From assembly GCA_019637225.1 (NCBI GenBank), contig JAHBWC010000006.1:1-64000 (forward strand): DNA of 64,000 bases, read 5' to 3'. The stretch is from Labilithrix sp. (GTDB lineage: Bacteria; Myxococcota_A; Polyangia; Polyangiales; Polyangiaceae). Under the pieces are notes generated by a model. That model did no database searches. It was not told where the DNA came from and was given only the letters and a program-made list of their open reading frames with translations. Made by a program: the position numbers and the translations under genes. Shown here piece after piece: positions 44,705 to 52,473 of the stretch (position 1 is the stretch's first letter; every line of letters starts with the position of its first letter).

Positions 44705-46015
44705 TCAGACGCGAGCGAGCGGTAGCGCGTCGAGCCGTTCGAGCACGACCGCCTTCACCGCCGGCGGAGCGTCGAGCTCTTCGAGGAGCGCGGGCCAGCG
44801 GCTCCGCGCGAGCGCGACGGTGTCCTTCACCGCCGCGGTCACGATGCGATCGGGAAGCTTGGTCGCGCGCGCGAGCTCTCGGTAGGTCGCGAGCGTCTGG
44901 GCGCGCTGATCGGCGTCGATCGCCACGTTCTGCTTGAAGGCGGCGAAGCCGGGGAGCGCCGCCACGCAGACGATGTCGTACGCCGGCGAGAGCGCGGGCC
45001 GTACGCCGTCGGGATAGACGAACGAGACGTTCTTCAGGTGCGCGTCGCTGTTGCCGAGCAGCGTGTTCACCGCCTGACGCACGAAGAACTGGCGGACGTC
45101 GGCGACGCCCTTCACGCCGAACCGAGCGAGGAGCTGGACCAGCGCGAGGAAATCGCCGGCCCTGCCGTACTTGCGGTTCGGCATTCGCGTGAGGACCTGG
45201 CACCCGTCCTCCGCGTGGACGCGCCGGTCGGGCAGCCGATCGAAGCGATCGACCGCGAGAAAATGCAGGTCTGGGCCGAGGGCTTCGGCGAGGCCTTCGA
45301 CGTCGACGGTCGACAGGGGCATCGGCCGGCAGGAGGCCGTGTCCACTCCGGCCGCCGCGGCGAGCTGCATCGAGACGTACTCGTTCCAGATCTGCGAGTC
45401 GTCGTTCTTCGCCGGGAGCTTCGCGATCAGATCCGACGGGTGCCCGCGCGTCGGCATCGTGTAGCGCCGGCCGGCGTGCGCCGTCGAGAGCGCGAGCTTG
45501 TTCTGCACGCCCGAGATCGAGGCCGCGCCCTCGGTGTCGCCCTCGACTGGTGCGATCTCGGGAGGAGCGCCGCCGGGCGGGGAGGCGACGGCGCGCCGAA
45601 CGGACTCCGGCAACGTCTCGGCGTCCGAGGGCGTGACCTCGAGCGCGCCCGGCAGGTCGAGCCCCGCCGCGGCCAGCACGCCGAAGCTCGTCCGATCTTC
45701 GGGATGGGTGCGCGTCTGCTCGAGTCGCTTGAGCAGCTCGCCCTCGGGCAAGAGGCCGGCGAAGTACGGCGGGAGCGCGCCGCCGGTGTTGTAGAGCGCG
45801 GGGTGAAAGGGGTTGTCGAGGATCGCGCTCGTGACGTCTTCGTCGCCGGGGATCGTGATCGAGAGGCTCAGCGTCGGTCGGTCGCGGTCTCCGCGGTACC
45901 CGTCGGCCGGGACGAAGCGGCACGCCTGATCGATCTCGCAGAGGTATCCCGAGAGCGTGTCGCCGAGCCGGACGTCGAGGAAGCGCGCGCGCGCTCGCGT
46001 CGGGGTCATGGTCAT
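44705..46015 (-). CDS. hipA: HipA-family kinase toxin
   Basis: 436 residues. HipA motifs: ISGVQNKLALS (ATP-loop region), LTRMPNRKYG, the catalytic loop LLGNSDAHLKNVSF (GNxDxHxKN) and PAYDIVC at the DFG-equivalent position. Length matches classical HipA. HipA kinases phosphorylate a translation factor (GltX in E. coli) and induce growth arrest. Its start overlaps the stop of the HTH gene upstream (ATGA at 46012-46015), the normal antitoxin-toxin arrangement. Target unknown. Confidence 0.92.
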   Translation of the reverse strand: MTMTPTRARARFLDVRLGDTLSGYLCEIDQACRFVPADGYRGDRDRPTLSLSITIPGDEDVTSAILDNPFHPALYNTGGALPPYFAGLLPEGELLKRLEQTRTHPEDRTSFGVLAAAGLDLPGALEVTPSDAETLPESVRRAVASPPGGAPPEIAPVEGDTEGAASISGVQNKLALSTAHAGRRYTMPTRGHPSDLIAKLPAKNDDSQIWNEYVSMQLAAAAGVDTASCRPMPLSTVDVEGLAEALGPDLHFLAVDRFDRLPDRRVHAEDGCQVLTRMPNRKYGRAGDFLALVQLLARFGVKGVADVRQFFVRQAVNTLLGNSDAHLKNVSFVYPDGVRPALSPAYDIVCVAALPGFAAFKQNVAIDADQRAQTLATYRELARATKLPDRIVTAAVKDTVALARSRWPALLEELDAPPAVKAVVLERLDALPLARV

Positions 46016-46302
46016 GCCTTCGGGCCCAGGAGCAGCTCGACCGAGGTCTTCGCTTCCTGATCGGGCCCCGTGCCTTTGCCTTCCAGCAGACGCTGCACCG
46101 CGAGGCGATGCTCCCTCGGGACGAGCACCCAATCGGCGTCGAGCGCGGCGGCGATCGCCTCGAGGGTCGAGGCGCGGACGTCGTGCTTGCCCTGGATGGC
46201 CGTCGCGAGGTTGCTCGCGGCCATCCCGATGACGCGGGCGGCGTCCGCCAGCTTGACCCTACGTTGGCGACGCAGACCTTGGAGCTGCTCGTAGAAGCCC
46301 AT
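46012..46302 (-). CDS. hipB: HipB-like XRE antitoxin
   Basis: 96 residues. An XRE helix-turn-helix is visible: VKLADAARVIGMAASNLATAIQ, followed by KHDVRASTLEAIAAALDADW. It should bind and neutralise HipA and repress the operon through the inverted repeats just upstream. First gene of the two-gene module, starting 2 bp from operator 2. Confidence 0.88.
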   Translation of the reverse strand: MGFYEQLQGLRRQRRVKLADAARVIGMAASNLATAIQGKHDVRASTLEAIAAALDADWVLVPREHRLAVQRLLEGKGTGPDQEAKTSVELLLGPKA

Positions 46303-46303
46303 G

Positions 46304-46352
46304 ACTATGACATAGCATAATTAGAGCCACCATATTATGACATGTCATAATA
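46304..46352 (-). promoter_or_regulatory. hipBA operator pair and AT-rich promoter
   Basis: Operator 1 (46333-46352) is a perfect 20-bp palindrome with arms TATTATGACA/TGTCATAATA. Operator 2 (46304-46321) is a near copy: TATGACAT, then two changed bases, then CATAAT. Starts are 30 bp apart, about three helical turns, as in cooperative HipB binding. The block is strikingly AT-rich for this genome and lies between the ruvA stop (46358) and the hipB start. A -10-like TATG/TAATTA sequence overlaps the sites. Confidence 0.8.
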
Positions 46353-46357
46353 ATTCT

Positions 46358-46975
46358 TCACTTCGAGAGCAAGGCAAGCGCGTCGCGGATGAGCTCGGGC
46401 AGCGGCGCCTCGATGACCTTGTCGCCGAGTTGCTCGAGCGCGCGGTCGGCCTCGCCGGCCTTGTAGCCCATGTTCACGAGCGCCCTCGCGAGGAGCTCCG
46501 TGTTCGAGCTCGGCTGAGGAGCGGGGGCGACGGCGCTCCCGGCCTCGGCGCGCGGCGGCGCGGCCTGGAGGATCGCGAGCTTGTCCTTCAGCTCGAGGAG
46601 GAGGCGCTCGGCGGTCTTCTTCCCGATGCCGCTGATCGACGTGAGCTTGCCGAGCTCCTTGCGGGCGATCGCCTGACCGAGCTCGTGCGCGGGGAGCGCC
46701 GAGAGGACGGCGATCGCCGTCTTGGGACCGACGCTGCTCACGCCGATGAGCGTGCGGAACGCGAGGCGGTCACCCTCCGACGCGAAGCCGAAGAGCGAGA
46801 GCTGGTCCTCGCGGACGTGCGTGTGGACGAAGAACGTGACGCGTCCTTCCGGATCGACCTTCGAGCGGCCGACGGTCCCGAGCGGCGTCACGAGCTCGTA
46901 GCCGACGCCGTTCACGTCGAGCACGGTCGTGCCGTCGTCTTCCTCCATCACCCTGCCGGTAAGGCGGCCGATCAT
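46358..46975 (-). CDS. ruvA: Holliday junction branch-migration protein RuvA
   Basis: 205 residues. N-terminal OB-fold MIGRLTGRVMEE and VLDVNGVGYEL, then two HhH motifs (LIGVSSVGPKTAIAVL and LTSISGIGKKTAERLLLEL) that hold the DNA junction, and the C-terminal RuvB-binding helices (ELLARALVNMGYKAGEADRAL). RuvA tetramers clamp Holliday junctions and recruit RuvB. ruvB and ruvC are not adjacent, which is common in deltaproteobacteria. The hip module follows 5 bp past its stop. Confidence 0.96.
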   Translation of the reverse strand: MIGRLTGRVMEEDDGTTVLDVNGVGYELVTPLGTVGRSKVDPEGRVTFFVHTHVREDQLSLFGFASEGDRLAFRTLIGVSSVGPKTAIAVLSALPAHELGQAIARKELGKLTSISGIGKKTAERLLLELKDKLAILQAAPPRAEAGSAVAPAPQPSSNTELLARALVNMGYKAGEADRALEQLGDKVIEAPLPELIRDALALLSK

Positions 46976-47070
46976 CGGCGCGGGACGATAGTCGGTCTCG
47001 TGCGTCCGCGGCTATCGCGTCGAGCGGGCCTCGAAGCTCCGCCCGACGTCCGCCCCGGACGACGCGTCCG

Positions 47071-48468
47071 TCAGCGCGGGTCGCGGCGGCGGCGGATGGC
47101 GTGGGCGGCCGCCACGGCGGCGAAGCCGAGCCCGAGGCCGATCCACGCGTTGCCGGTCCGGGGCCCGGTGGCGCAGGTGAACGTGCCGTCCCCGCCGCCG
47201 GAGCCGACGGTGACGTCGCCGCTCGAGCCGTCGCCGTCGTCGCCGCACCCGGAGAACGACGGGCACTGCGGTGTCCCGACCGCGCTCGTGAGCTGGCGCA
47301 CATTCGAAAGGACGCTCTGATCCGGAGACGCCCGCATCACGAGATCGGCGTCGAGTGCGGCGTGCACGAGATCGGCGCGGAGGCGCGTCACCCGCGAGGT
47401 CGCCGTGGCGATGCCGTAGAAGAGCGTCCCCATGTCCTCGTCGCGGACCTGCACGGCCGTCTTGGTCGTCGCGCCTTGGTCGTCGGTGACGGGGAGGTAG
47501 TCCCGCGCGGCGCGCTCTTCGTCCGTCTGGGGGAAGGGACCGCTGCCGTCGTACGACCCTTGATTGACGATGCTCTCGATCTGCTGGCGATAGACGATCG
47601 TCGAGCTCTCGATCTCCCACGTGCGCCCGCTGCCGGCCGCCGTCTTCTGCGCGCGGAGCTCGGTGTAGTTGCTCTTGCGCTGGTTCCAGTCCCAGACGAT
47701 GTCGGCGGTCGGGATCGTGAACGACGCGAAGTTCTGCGGCTCGTAGCGGCCCTCGCCGACGACCCACAGCGCGATGCCGACGTTCGGGCCCGTCCCCGCC
47801 GCGACCATGCGAAGCGGCAGCGCGACGTTCGCTCCCTTCGTCGACACGCGGACCGGCCGCATGTCCTGGACGCCCTTGCCCGGCACGAGCTTCAGGGCGA
47901 GGAAGTTGAAGTTCTCTTGCTGGTATTTCGCGACCACCGGCTTGACGTCCGCGGGGACGTTGAAGCCGTTCTGCGCGAGCCAGTCGTCGAGCGCCGTCGG
48001 GTTCGTGGCCTGGAGCTGCACCGTCTCGTAAGGCCCGACGACCTCCTTCTTGATGACGGTGACGCCGTTGCTGCCGTCGTCCTCCGCGCCGGTCGCGCCG
48101 CCGAAGCCGCTGCTGCTCCCGCGGCAATTGGCGGGCGGCGCCGGGCAGTTCAGCGGCGGCGGATTCAGCTGGGTCTGCGTGATCTGGTCGAGCCCCGAGA
48201 ACACGATGTCGGCGGAGAGACCGACCGTGATCTCGCCCGAGATCGGCAGCACCCAGGCGAAGCTCGCCGGGCTGCCCTGGTAGCGGATCTGGTCGTAGAG
48301 CGTCGACTGGTCCTTCGAGATGCTGAGGATCATCCGGTGGTCGGTGACGACCGTCGGGTTCTCCGGCGGGTTGAAGCAGCCGCCGCAGGCCTCCGCGTGC
48401 CCTTCGGCCGCGATTACGGCGAGCACCGTCGCACAGAGCCCCACCCCCAAGATCACTCGTGTACGCAT
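47071..48468 (-). CDS. DUF2330-family secreted protein (paralogue 2)
   Basis: 465 residues from ATG 48468 with GGGAGG upstream. Signal peptide, then EACGGCFNPP at the mature N-terminus. The shared core has TDHRMILSISKDQSTLYDQI, SPASFAWVLPISG, GPYETVQL, WLAQNGFNVPADVKP, MRPVRVSTKG and LWVVGEGRYEPQNF. The tail is Cys, hydrophobic segment, RRRR (TCATGPRTGNAWIGLGLG... in short pieces), like MYXO-CTERM. About two-thirds of its core blocks recur nearly verbatim in the paralogue ending at 49157, pointing to a local duplication. Function unknown. Confidence 0.85.
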   Translation of the reverse strand: MRTRVILGVGLCATVLAVIAAEGHAEACGGCFNPPENPTVVTDHRMILSISKDQSTLYDQIRYQGSPASFAWVLPISGEITVGLSADIVFSGLDQITQTQLNPPPLNCPAPPANCRGSSSGFGGATGAEDDGSNGVTVIKKEVVGPYETVQLQATNPTALDDWLAQNGFNVPADVKPVVAKYQQENFNFLALKLVPGKGVQDMRPVRVSTKGANVALPLRMVAAGTGPNVGIALWVVGEGRYEPQNFASFTIPTADIVWDWNQRKSNYTELRAQKTAAGSGRTWEIESSTIVYRQQIESIVNQGSYDGSGPFPQTDEERAARDYLPVTDDQGATTKTAVQVRDEDMGTLFYGIATATSRVTRLRADLVHAALDADLVMRASPDQSVLSNVRQLTSAVGTPQCPSFSGCGDDGDGSSGDVTVGSGGGDGTFTCATGPRTGNAWIGLGLGFAAVAAAHAIRRRRDPR

Positions 48469-48514
48469 CGGTCGACCTCCCTCGGCCCTCGTGGCGGGCC
48501 TCCTCGCACCTTCG

Positions 48515-49024
48515 TCAGTCGTTCTTGGCGCCTTGCGCGATCCAGCGGCGAAGCGTGTCGCGGGTCTCGAGCGGCAGCGCGTCGTCGTTGTGAGGCATCG
48601 ACTGACCGCAATCCGACCCGGTGCACTGCGCGTCGAGCGCGCACTGGCTTCCGTCCATCTTCCTGAGGAGGAAGCTCTCGCGCGGATCGCCCGCCTTCAC
48701 GAACGCCATCGCCGGCAGCTTGCTCGAGCGCACGTCGACGATCGACTCGTGGACGCGGGTCGGATCGGTGCCGCCGAGGAAGACGCCGTTCGAGCTGCCC
48801 GACGCCGAGCCGTGGCAGGACGAGAACGCGCAGCTCTGCGTGAAGATGGGCATCACGTCCTTCGCGAACGACACCGTCGGGTTCTGGGCGTCGAACGACG
48901 CCGGCGGCGAGTAGTCCTTGCACGCGCTCGCCTCGTCGCCGGGGCACCCGCCGAGCGGGACCGCGAGCGCGACCGTGGAGAGGAGCATGGCGAGGGCGAT
49001 CGAAGAGGAGGAAGCGAAGCGCAT
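48515..49024 (-). CDS. Small cytochrome-like lipoprotein (CX4CH)
   Basis: 169 residues. Signal peptide with lipobox LGGC. DVMPIFTQSCAFSSCHG carries a CX4CH haem-like motif, the variant found in planctomycete-type cytochrome domains, with QSMPHNDDALP further on, the position of a distal methionine. It ends RRWIAQGAKND, the usual C-terminus of that cytochrome fold. It lies between the two DUF2330 genes, 46 bp upstream of paralogue 2, so the three are probably co-transcribed. Haem binding is inferred from the motif alone. Confidence 0.8.
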   Translation of the reverse strand: MRFASSSSIALAMLLSTVALAVPLGGCPGDEASACKDYSPPASFDAQNPTVSFAKDVMPIFTQSCAFSSCHGSASGSSNGVFLGGTDPTRVHESIVDVRSSKLPAMAFVKAGDPRESFLLRKMDGSQCALDAQCTGSDCGQSMPHNDDALPLETRDTLRRWIAQGAKND

Positions 49025-49156
49025 GGCGCTTTAGTTAGCATGGCAGCGCGAGGGGGCGAGCGTCGTGACGTTCGCGAGCGCCGAGATCGGTCGCGCTCGT
49101 CGTGAGGAGACGTCCATCCGTGCTCGTCTCCGCGGTGAACGAGGTCGCCGTATCCC

Positions 49157-50545
49157 TCAGCGAGCGCGGCGGCGATCGCGCACGGCGCGCGCCATCGCGA
49201 GCGCGACGAACGCGCCGATGGCGCCGGCGCCGCCGAGTCCGCCGCGCGAGCTGCCGGTCTGGCAGGTGAACGTCCCGTCTCCCTCGGAGGCGCGCGCCTC
49301 GGCCTGATCGCGCGGCAACGTCCCGGTCTGACGGCAGTCGCCGTCGAAGATGGGGCAGAGCGGCTGGCCGATCTCGCCCTTCGGGTTACGGAGGACCGGG
49401 ATGGCCGCCTGATCGAGCGAGGCGATCACGGAGAGATCGGTCGCGAGCGCAGCGCGCGAGAGATCGGCGCGCATGCGCGTCAGGTGCTCGCGTCCGGCGG
49501 CGATCCCGGCGAACACCGTGGCGAGGTCCTCGTTGCGCACGGTCTCGGCGGACTTGGTCTCGAGCCCGTTCTCGTCCTCGATCGGCAGGTAGTCTCCGCC
49601 GGCGCCGGGCGGCGGACGGCCGGGGACGAAGCCGCCGGAGAGGACGGCGCTCTCGATCTGCTGGCGGAAGGTCGGGTTCGAGCTCTCGATCTCCCACATC
49701 TTGCCCGGCTGCGTCGCCGAGCGCTGCGCGCGGAGGTCGCGGTAGTTGCTCGAGCCGACGTTCCAGTCCCAGACGAGATCCTCGTCGCGGATCACGAACG
49801 ACTGGAAGTTCTGCGGCTCGTAGCGGCCTTCGCCGACGACCCACAGCGTGATGCCCACGTTCGCGCCGGTGCCGGCGGCGACCATGCGGAGCGGCAGCAC
49901 CGCGCTCGCGCCCTGCGTCGTCACGCGCACCGGTCGCATCGACTGCGTGCCCTGACCGGGCCTCAGGCGGAGCGCGAGGAAATTGAACTTCTCGGCGACG
50001 TACTGCTTGATGATCGGCTTGATGTCGGCGGGGACGTTGAAGCCGTTCTGCGTCAGCCAGTTCTCGAGGGCCAGGGCGTCGTCGCTCTTCAGCTGCACCG
50101 TCTCGTAGGGGCCGACGACCTCGCGCTTGAGGACGTCGACGGCTGCGCCGGCGTCGGAGGAGCCGCCGGGGCTCGCCGCGCCGAAGGCGCCCTCCGGCGA
50201 CGGGCACTGCGGAGGAGGGGGGCAGTTGCGCGGCGGCTCGAGCACGGTCACGGCGCTCAGCGTGTGCAGCGCGTTGAAGAGGCTGTCGGCGCTGAGCCCG
50301 ACGTCCACGGTCCCCGAGATCGGGAGCACCCACGCGAACTCGCTCGGAGAGCCCTGGTACTGGATCTGGTCGTAGAGGGTCGTCTGCGTCTTCGAGACTG
50401 CGAGGATCATCCTGTGGTCGGTGACGACCGAGCTTTGCTCGCCGGGCGGGGGGAAACACCCGCCGCACGCCTCGGCGCGCGGCGTGACGAGGCTCACGGC
50501 GAGGCTCAGACCCAGACCGGTGAGGAGCGGCAGTGCGAAGCGCAT
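49157..50545 (-). CDS. DUF2330-family secreted protein (paralogue 3)
   Basis: 462 residues from ATG 50545 with AAAGGAG at good spacing; the frame extends to 50563 without a better start. Signal peptide, then EACGGCFPPP. Core blocks match paralogue 2 (TDHRMILAVSKTQTTLYDQI, SPSEFAWVLPISG, GPYETVQL, WLTQNGFNVPADIKP, LWVVGEGRYEPQNF). It has the same C-terminal Cys/hydrophobic/Arg tail. First gene of the DUF2330-cytochrome-DUF2330 cluster. Confidence 0.85.
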   Translation of the reverse strand: MRFALPLLTGLGLSLAVSLVTPRAEACGGCFPPPGEQSSVVTDHRMILAVSKTQTTLYDQIQYQGSPSEFAWVLPISGTVDVGLSADSLFNALHTLSAVTVLEPPRNCPPPPQCPSPEGAFGAASPGGSSDAGAAVDVLKREVVGPYETVQLKSDDALALENWLTQNGFNVPADIKPIIKQYVAEKFNFLALRLRPGQGTQSMRPVRVTTQGASAVLPLRMVAAGTGANVGITLWVVGEGRYEPQNFQSFVIRDEDLVWDWNVGSSNYRDLRAQRSATQPGKMWEIESSNPTFRQQIESAVLSGGFVPGRPPPGAGGDYLPIEDENGLETKSAETVRNEDLATVFAGIAAGREHLTRMRADLSRAALATDLSVIASLDQAAIPVLRNPKGEIGQPLCPIFDGDCRQTGTLPRDQAEARASEGDGTFTCQTGSSRGGLGGAGAIGAFVALAMARAVRDRRRAR

Positions 50546-50808
50546 CGAGGATCTCCTTTCCACACGACGCCAGGTGGCTCACTGTGGACCGGGCGAATTG
50601 AGCACAGGCCGTGCCACTGGCTCACATGCCGTTGGAGCCTTGAATGCAGGCAGTTCGCGCGGGCTCCCCGCAGGTGCCTCGGACGAAGCGATCGCCTACG
50701 GCGCAGCCTGGCACATTTCGCGCCCTGGCGAGCCGCCCGTTCACCCTGAGCGCGCGTACCGCATTTTGTTGCCCGGCCGGTGGGCGCGCGTTAGAACCCG
50801 CGGCGTAG

Positions 50809-52473
50809 TTAGCTTGAGCTTGTTCCCGCGGCGCGCACACCCTCGGTGTCCGCGCCGCGCGTGTTTGGGGCGCGGAGGGCGGCGGCCGCGAGCAGGCAGA
50901 GCGCCGGGGTGACGACGATGTGGTAGCGGTCGTCGCCGAAGAAGACGGCGTGCGTGAGCGCGGTCGTCGCGATCAGCACGATCGGGAGGAGGAGCGCGGC
51001 GTGCGTCGGGGGCCGTCCCGGCAGCGGCAGCCACGCGAGGACGCACGCGCCGAGCACGATCGGCCAGAAGGTCGGCGTGGCGGCCGAGATGCCGAGATAC
51101 GCGGCGAGCGCCAGGGCGAGGAGGAGGCCTCCCTGCACGGGAACGGACGGCGACCGGCGCGCCGGATCGCTCGACGCCGGGGGCGCGCCGGCGGCGTCCG
51201 CCGCGAGAGAGAAACGCCCACCGCGACGGCGGGGCAGGATCAGCGCGACGAACGCGAGCGGAGACGCGAGCACGAAGATGCGGTGCACGGCGGTGAGGAC
51301 CGATCGCCAGGCGACGCGGCGCGCCTCCCACCAGTCGGAGGGACGCGCTTCGCGGAGGTACTCCACCGCGAACGACTCGTGATCGAACGTGTTCGACAGC
51401 TTCGCCGGGACGAGCGAGAGCCAGCGGCCCGGCGCACGCGCGATGTTCGCGATGCCGTACTCGAGCCAGCAGCGATCTTGTTGCACCTGGCCGGTCACCT
51501 CGCTGCAGCCGTCGGACGAGCGCAGCGTCTCGAAGCGCCCCGTCGCGCGCGGGAAGGCGCCGATGGCGAGGTTCCATCCCGCGTTGGTGCTGACGAGCGC
51601 GCAACTGTCCATCACGCGGCAGTTTCGCGCCGTCCACGGTAGGACGGGCAGGAGCGCGAAGACGCATGCCACGATGGCCGCTCGAGCGCGCGGCGCCCAC
51701 CGACGGGCCCGCTCGCGCCACGCTTCCCGCGACGTCGGCGAGCGCGACGCCGGCGCATCCGACACGATCGCGAGCGCGAGGAACGGCGCGCAGAGCAGCG
51801 CCTGCGGGCGAACGAGCGCGCCGGCGCCGAGCACGAGCGCGCCGGCGGCGACGCCGCGTATCCCGCGGAGCCACGGCGCCGGTCCGCGCGAGCCGCGGAT
51901 CGCGACCCAGAACGCGGTCATCACGGTGAGCGCCGAGAGGAGCTCGCCCATCACGAGCGCGCCGTAGAGGATGAGCCCGGGGTGCAGCGTCGCCAGCGCG
52001 CCGGCGAGCCGCGCGCGCCGCTCGCTCAAGGCTTCGCGCCCGAGCAGGTACACGATCACGCAGGCGAGCGCGCCGGTGACGCCGTTCGCGAGGTGAGCGA
52101 CCCAGCCGTGCGCGCCGAAGAGCCAGTAGAAGAACGCGAGGTAGCCGCTGTAGCCCACCGGGTAGTGGCACCACGGGTGCCACTCGAGCCTGCCGCCGAC
52201 GAGACGATCGTCGGAGTAGCCGTGGCCCTCGGCGATCCGGCGCGCGCCGAAGTCGTAGTAGTGCCCGTCCCACACCGGCTCGCCGGCGAGGAGGCGCGCC
52301 GCGAGGAAGCGGAGCGTGAACGCGACCACGAAGATCGCGAGCGCCACGAGGGCCGGCGTCGCCTCGCGCTCGATCTTCGCGTCACCGCGCTCGTCGCTCG
52401 GAGAAGGCGATGACGTCGGGCCGTCCGAGAACGCGCGGCGCTGCGTCGTGCTCGGCTCGGCCTCCGCGGTCAC
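50809..52473 (-). CDS. Membrane glycosyltransferase (GT39/ArnT-like)
   Basis: 554 residues from GTG 52473, overlapping the stop of the MinD-like gene (GTGA). An N-terminal Ser/Arg-rich leader is followed by about 11 hydrophobic segments (ALVALAIFVVAFTLRFLAA, WVAHLANGVTGALACVIVYLL, and so on). The first periplasmic loop, WDGHYYDFGARRIAEGHGY, is the position where GT-C enzymes carry catalytic Asp and the lipid-sugar-binding site. Such enzymes transfer a sugar or mannose from a polyprenyl lipid to an acceptor. The acceptor is unknown. Last gene of a three-gene coupled operon. Confidence 0.75.
   Translation of the reverse strand: MTAEAEPSTTQRRAFSDGPTSSPSPSDERGDAKIEREATPALVALAIFVVAFTLRFLAARLLAGEPVWDGHYYDFGARRIAEGHGYSDDRLVGGRLEWHPWCHYPVGYSGYLAFFYWLFGAHGWVAHLANGVTGALACVIVYLLGREALSERRARLAGALATLHPGLILYGALVMGELLSALTVMTAFWVAIRGSRGPAPWLRGIRGVAAGALVLGAGALVRPQALLCAPFLALAIVSDAPASRSPTSREAWRERARRWAPRARAAIVACVFALLPVLPWTARNCRVMDSCALVSTNAGWNLAIGAFPRATGRFETLRSSDGCSEVTGQVQQDRCWLEYGIANIARAPGRWLSLVPAKLSNTFDHESFAVEYLREARPSDWWEARRVAWRSVLTAVHRIFVLASPLAFVALILPRRRGGRFSLAADAAGAPPASSDPARRSPSVPVQGGLLLALALAAYLGISAATPTFWPIVLGACVLAWLPLPGRPPTHAALLLPIVLIATTALTHAVFFGDDRYHIVVTPALCLLAAAALRAPNTRGADTEGVRAAGTSSS

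Noticed and set aside
50546..50808. A regulatory RNA or small ORF in the 263-bp gap after the glycosyltransferase gene
   Set aside because: No stable hairpin beyond background and no credible ORF were found by eye.
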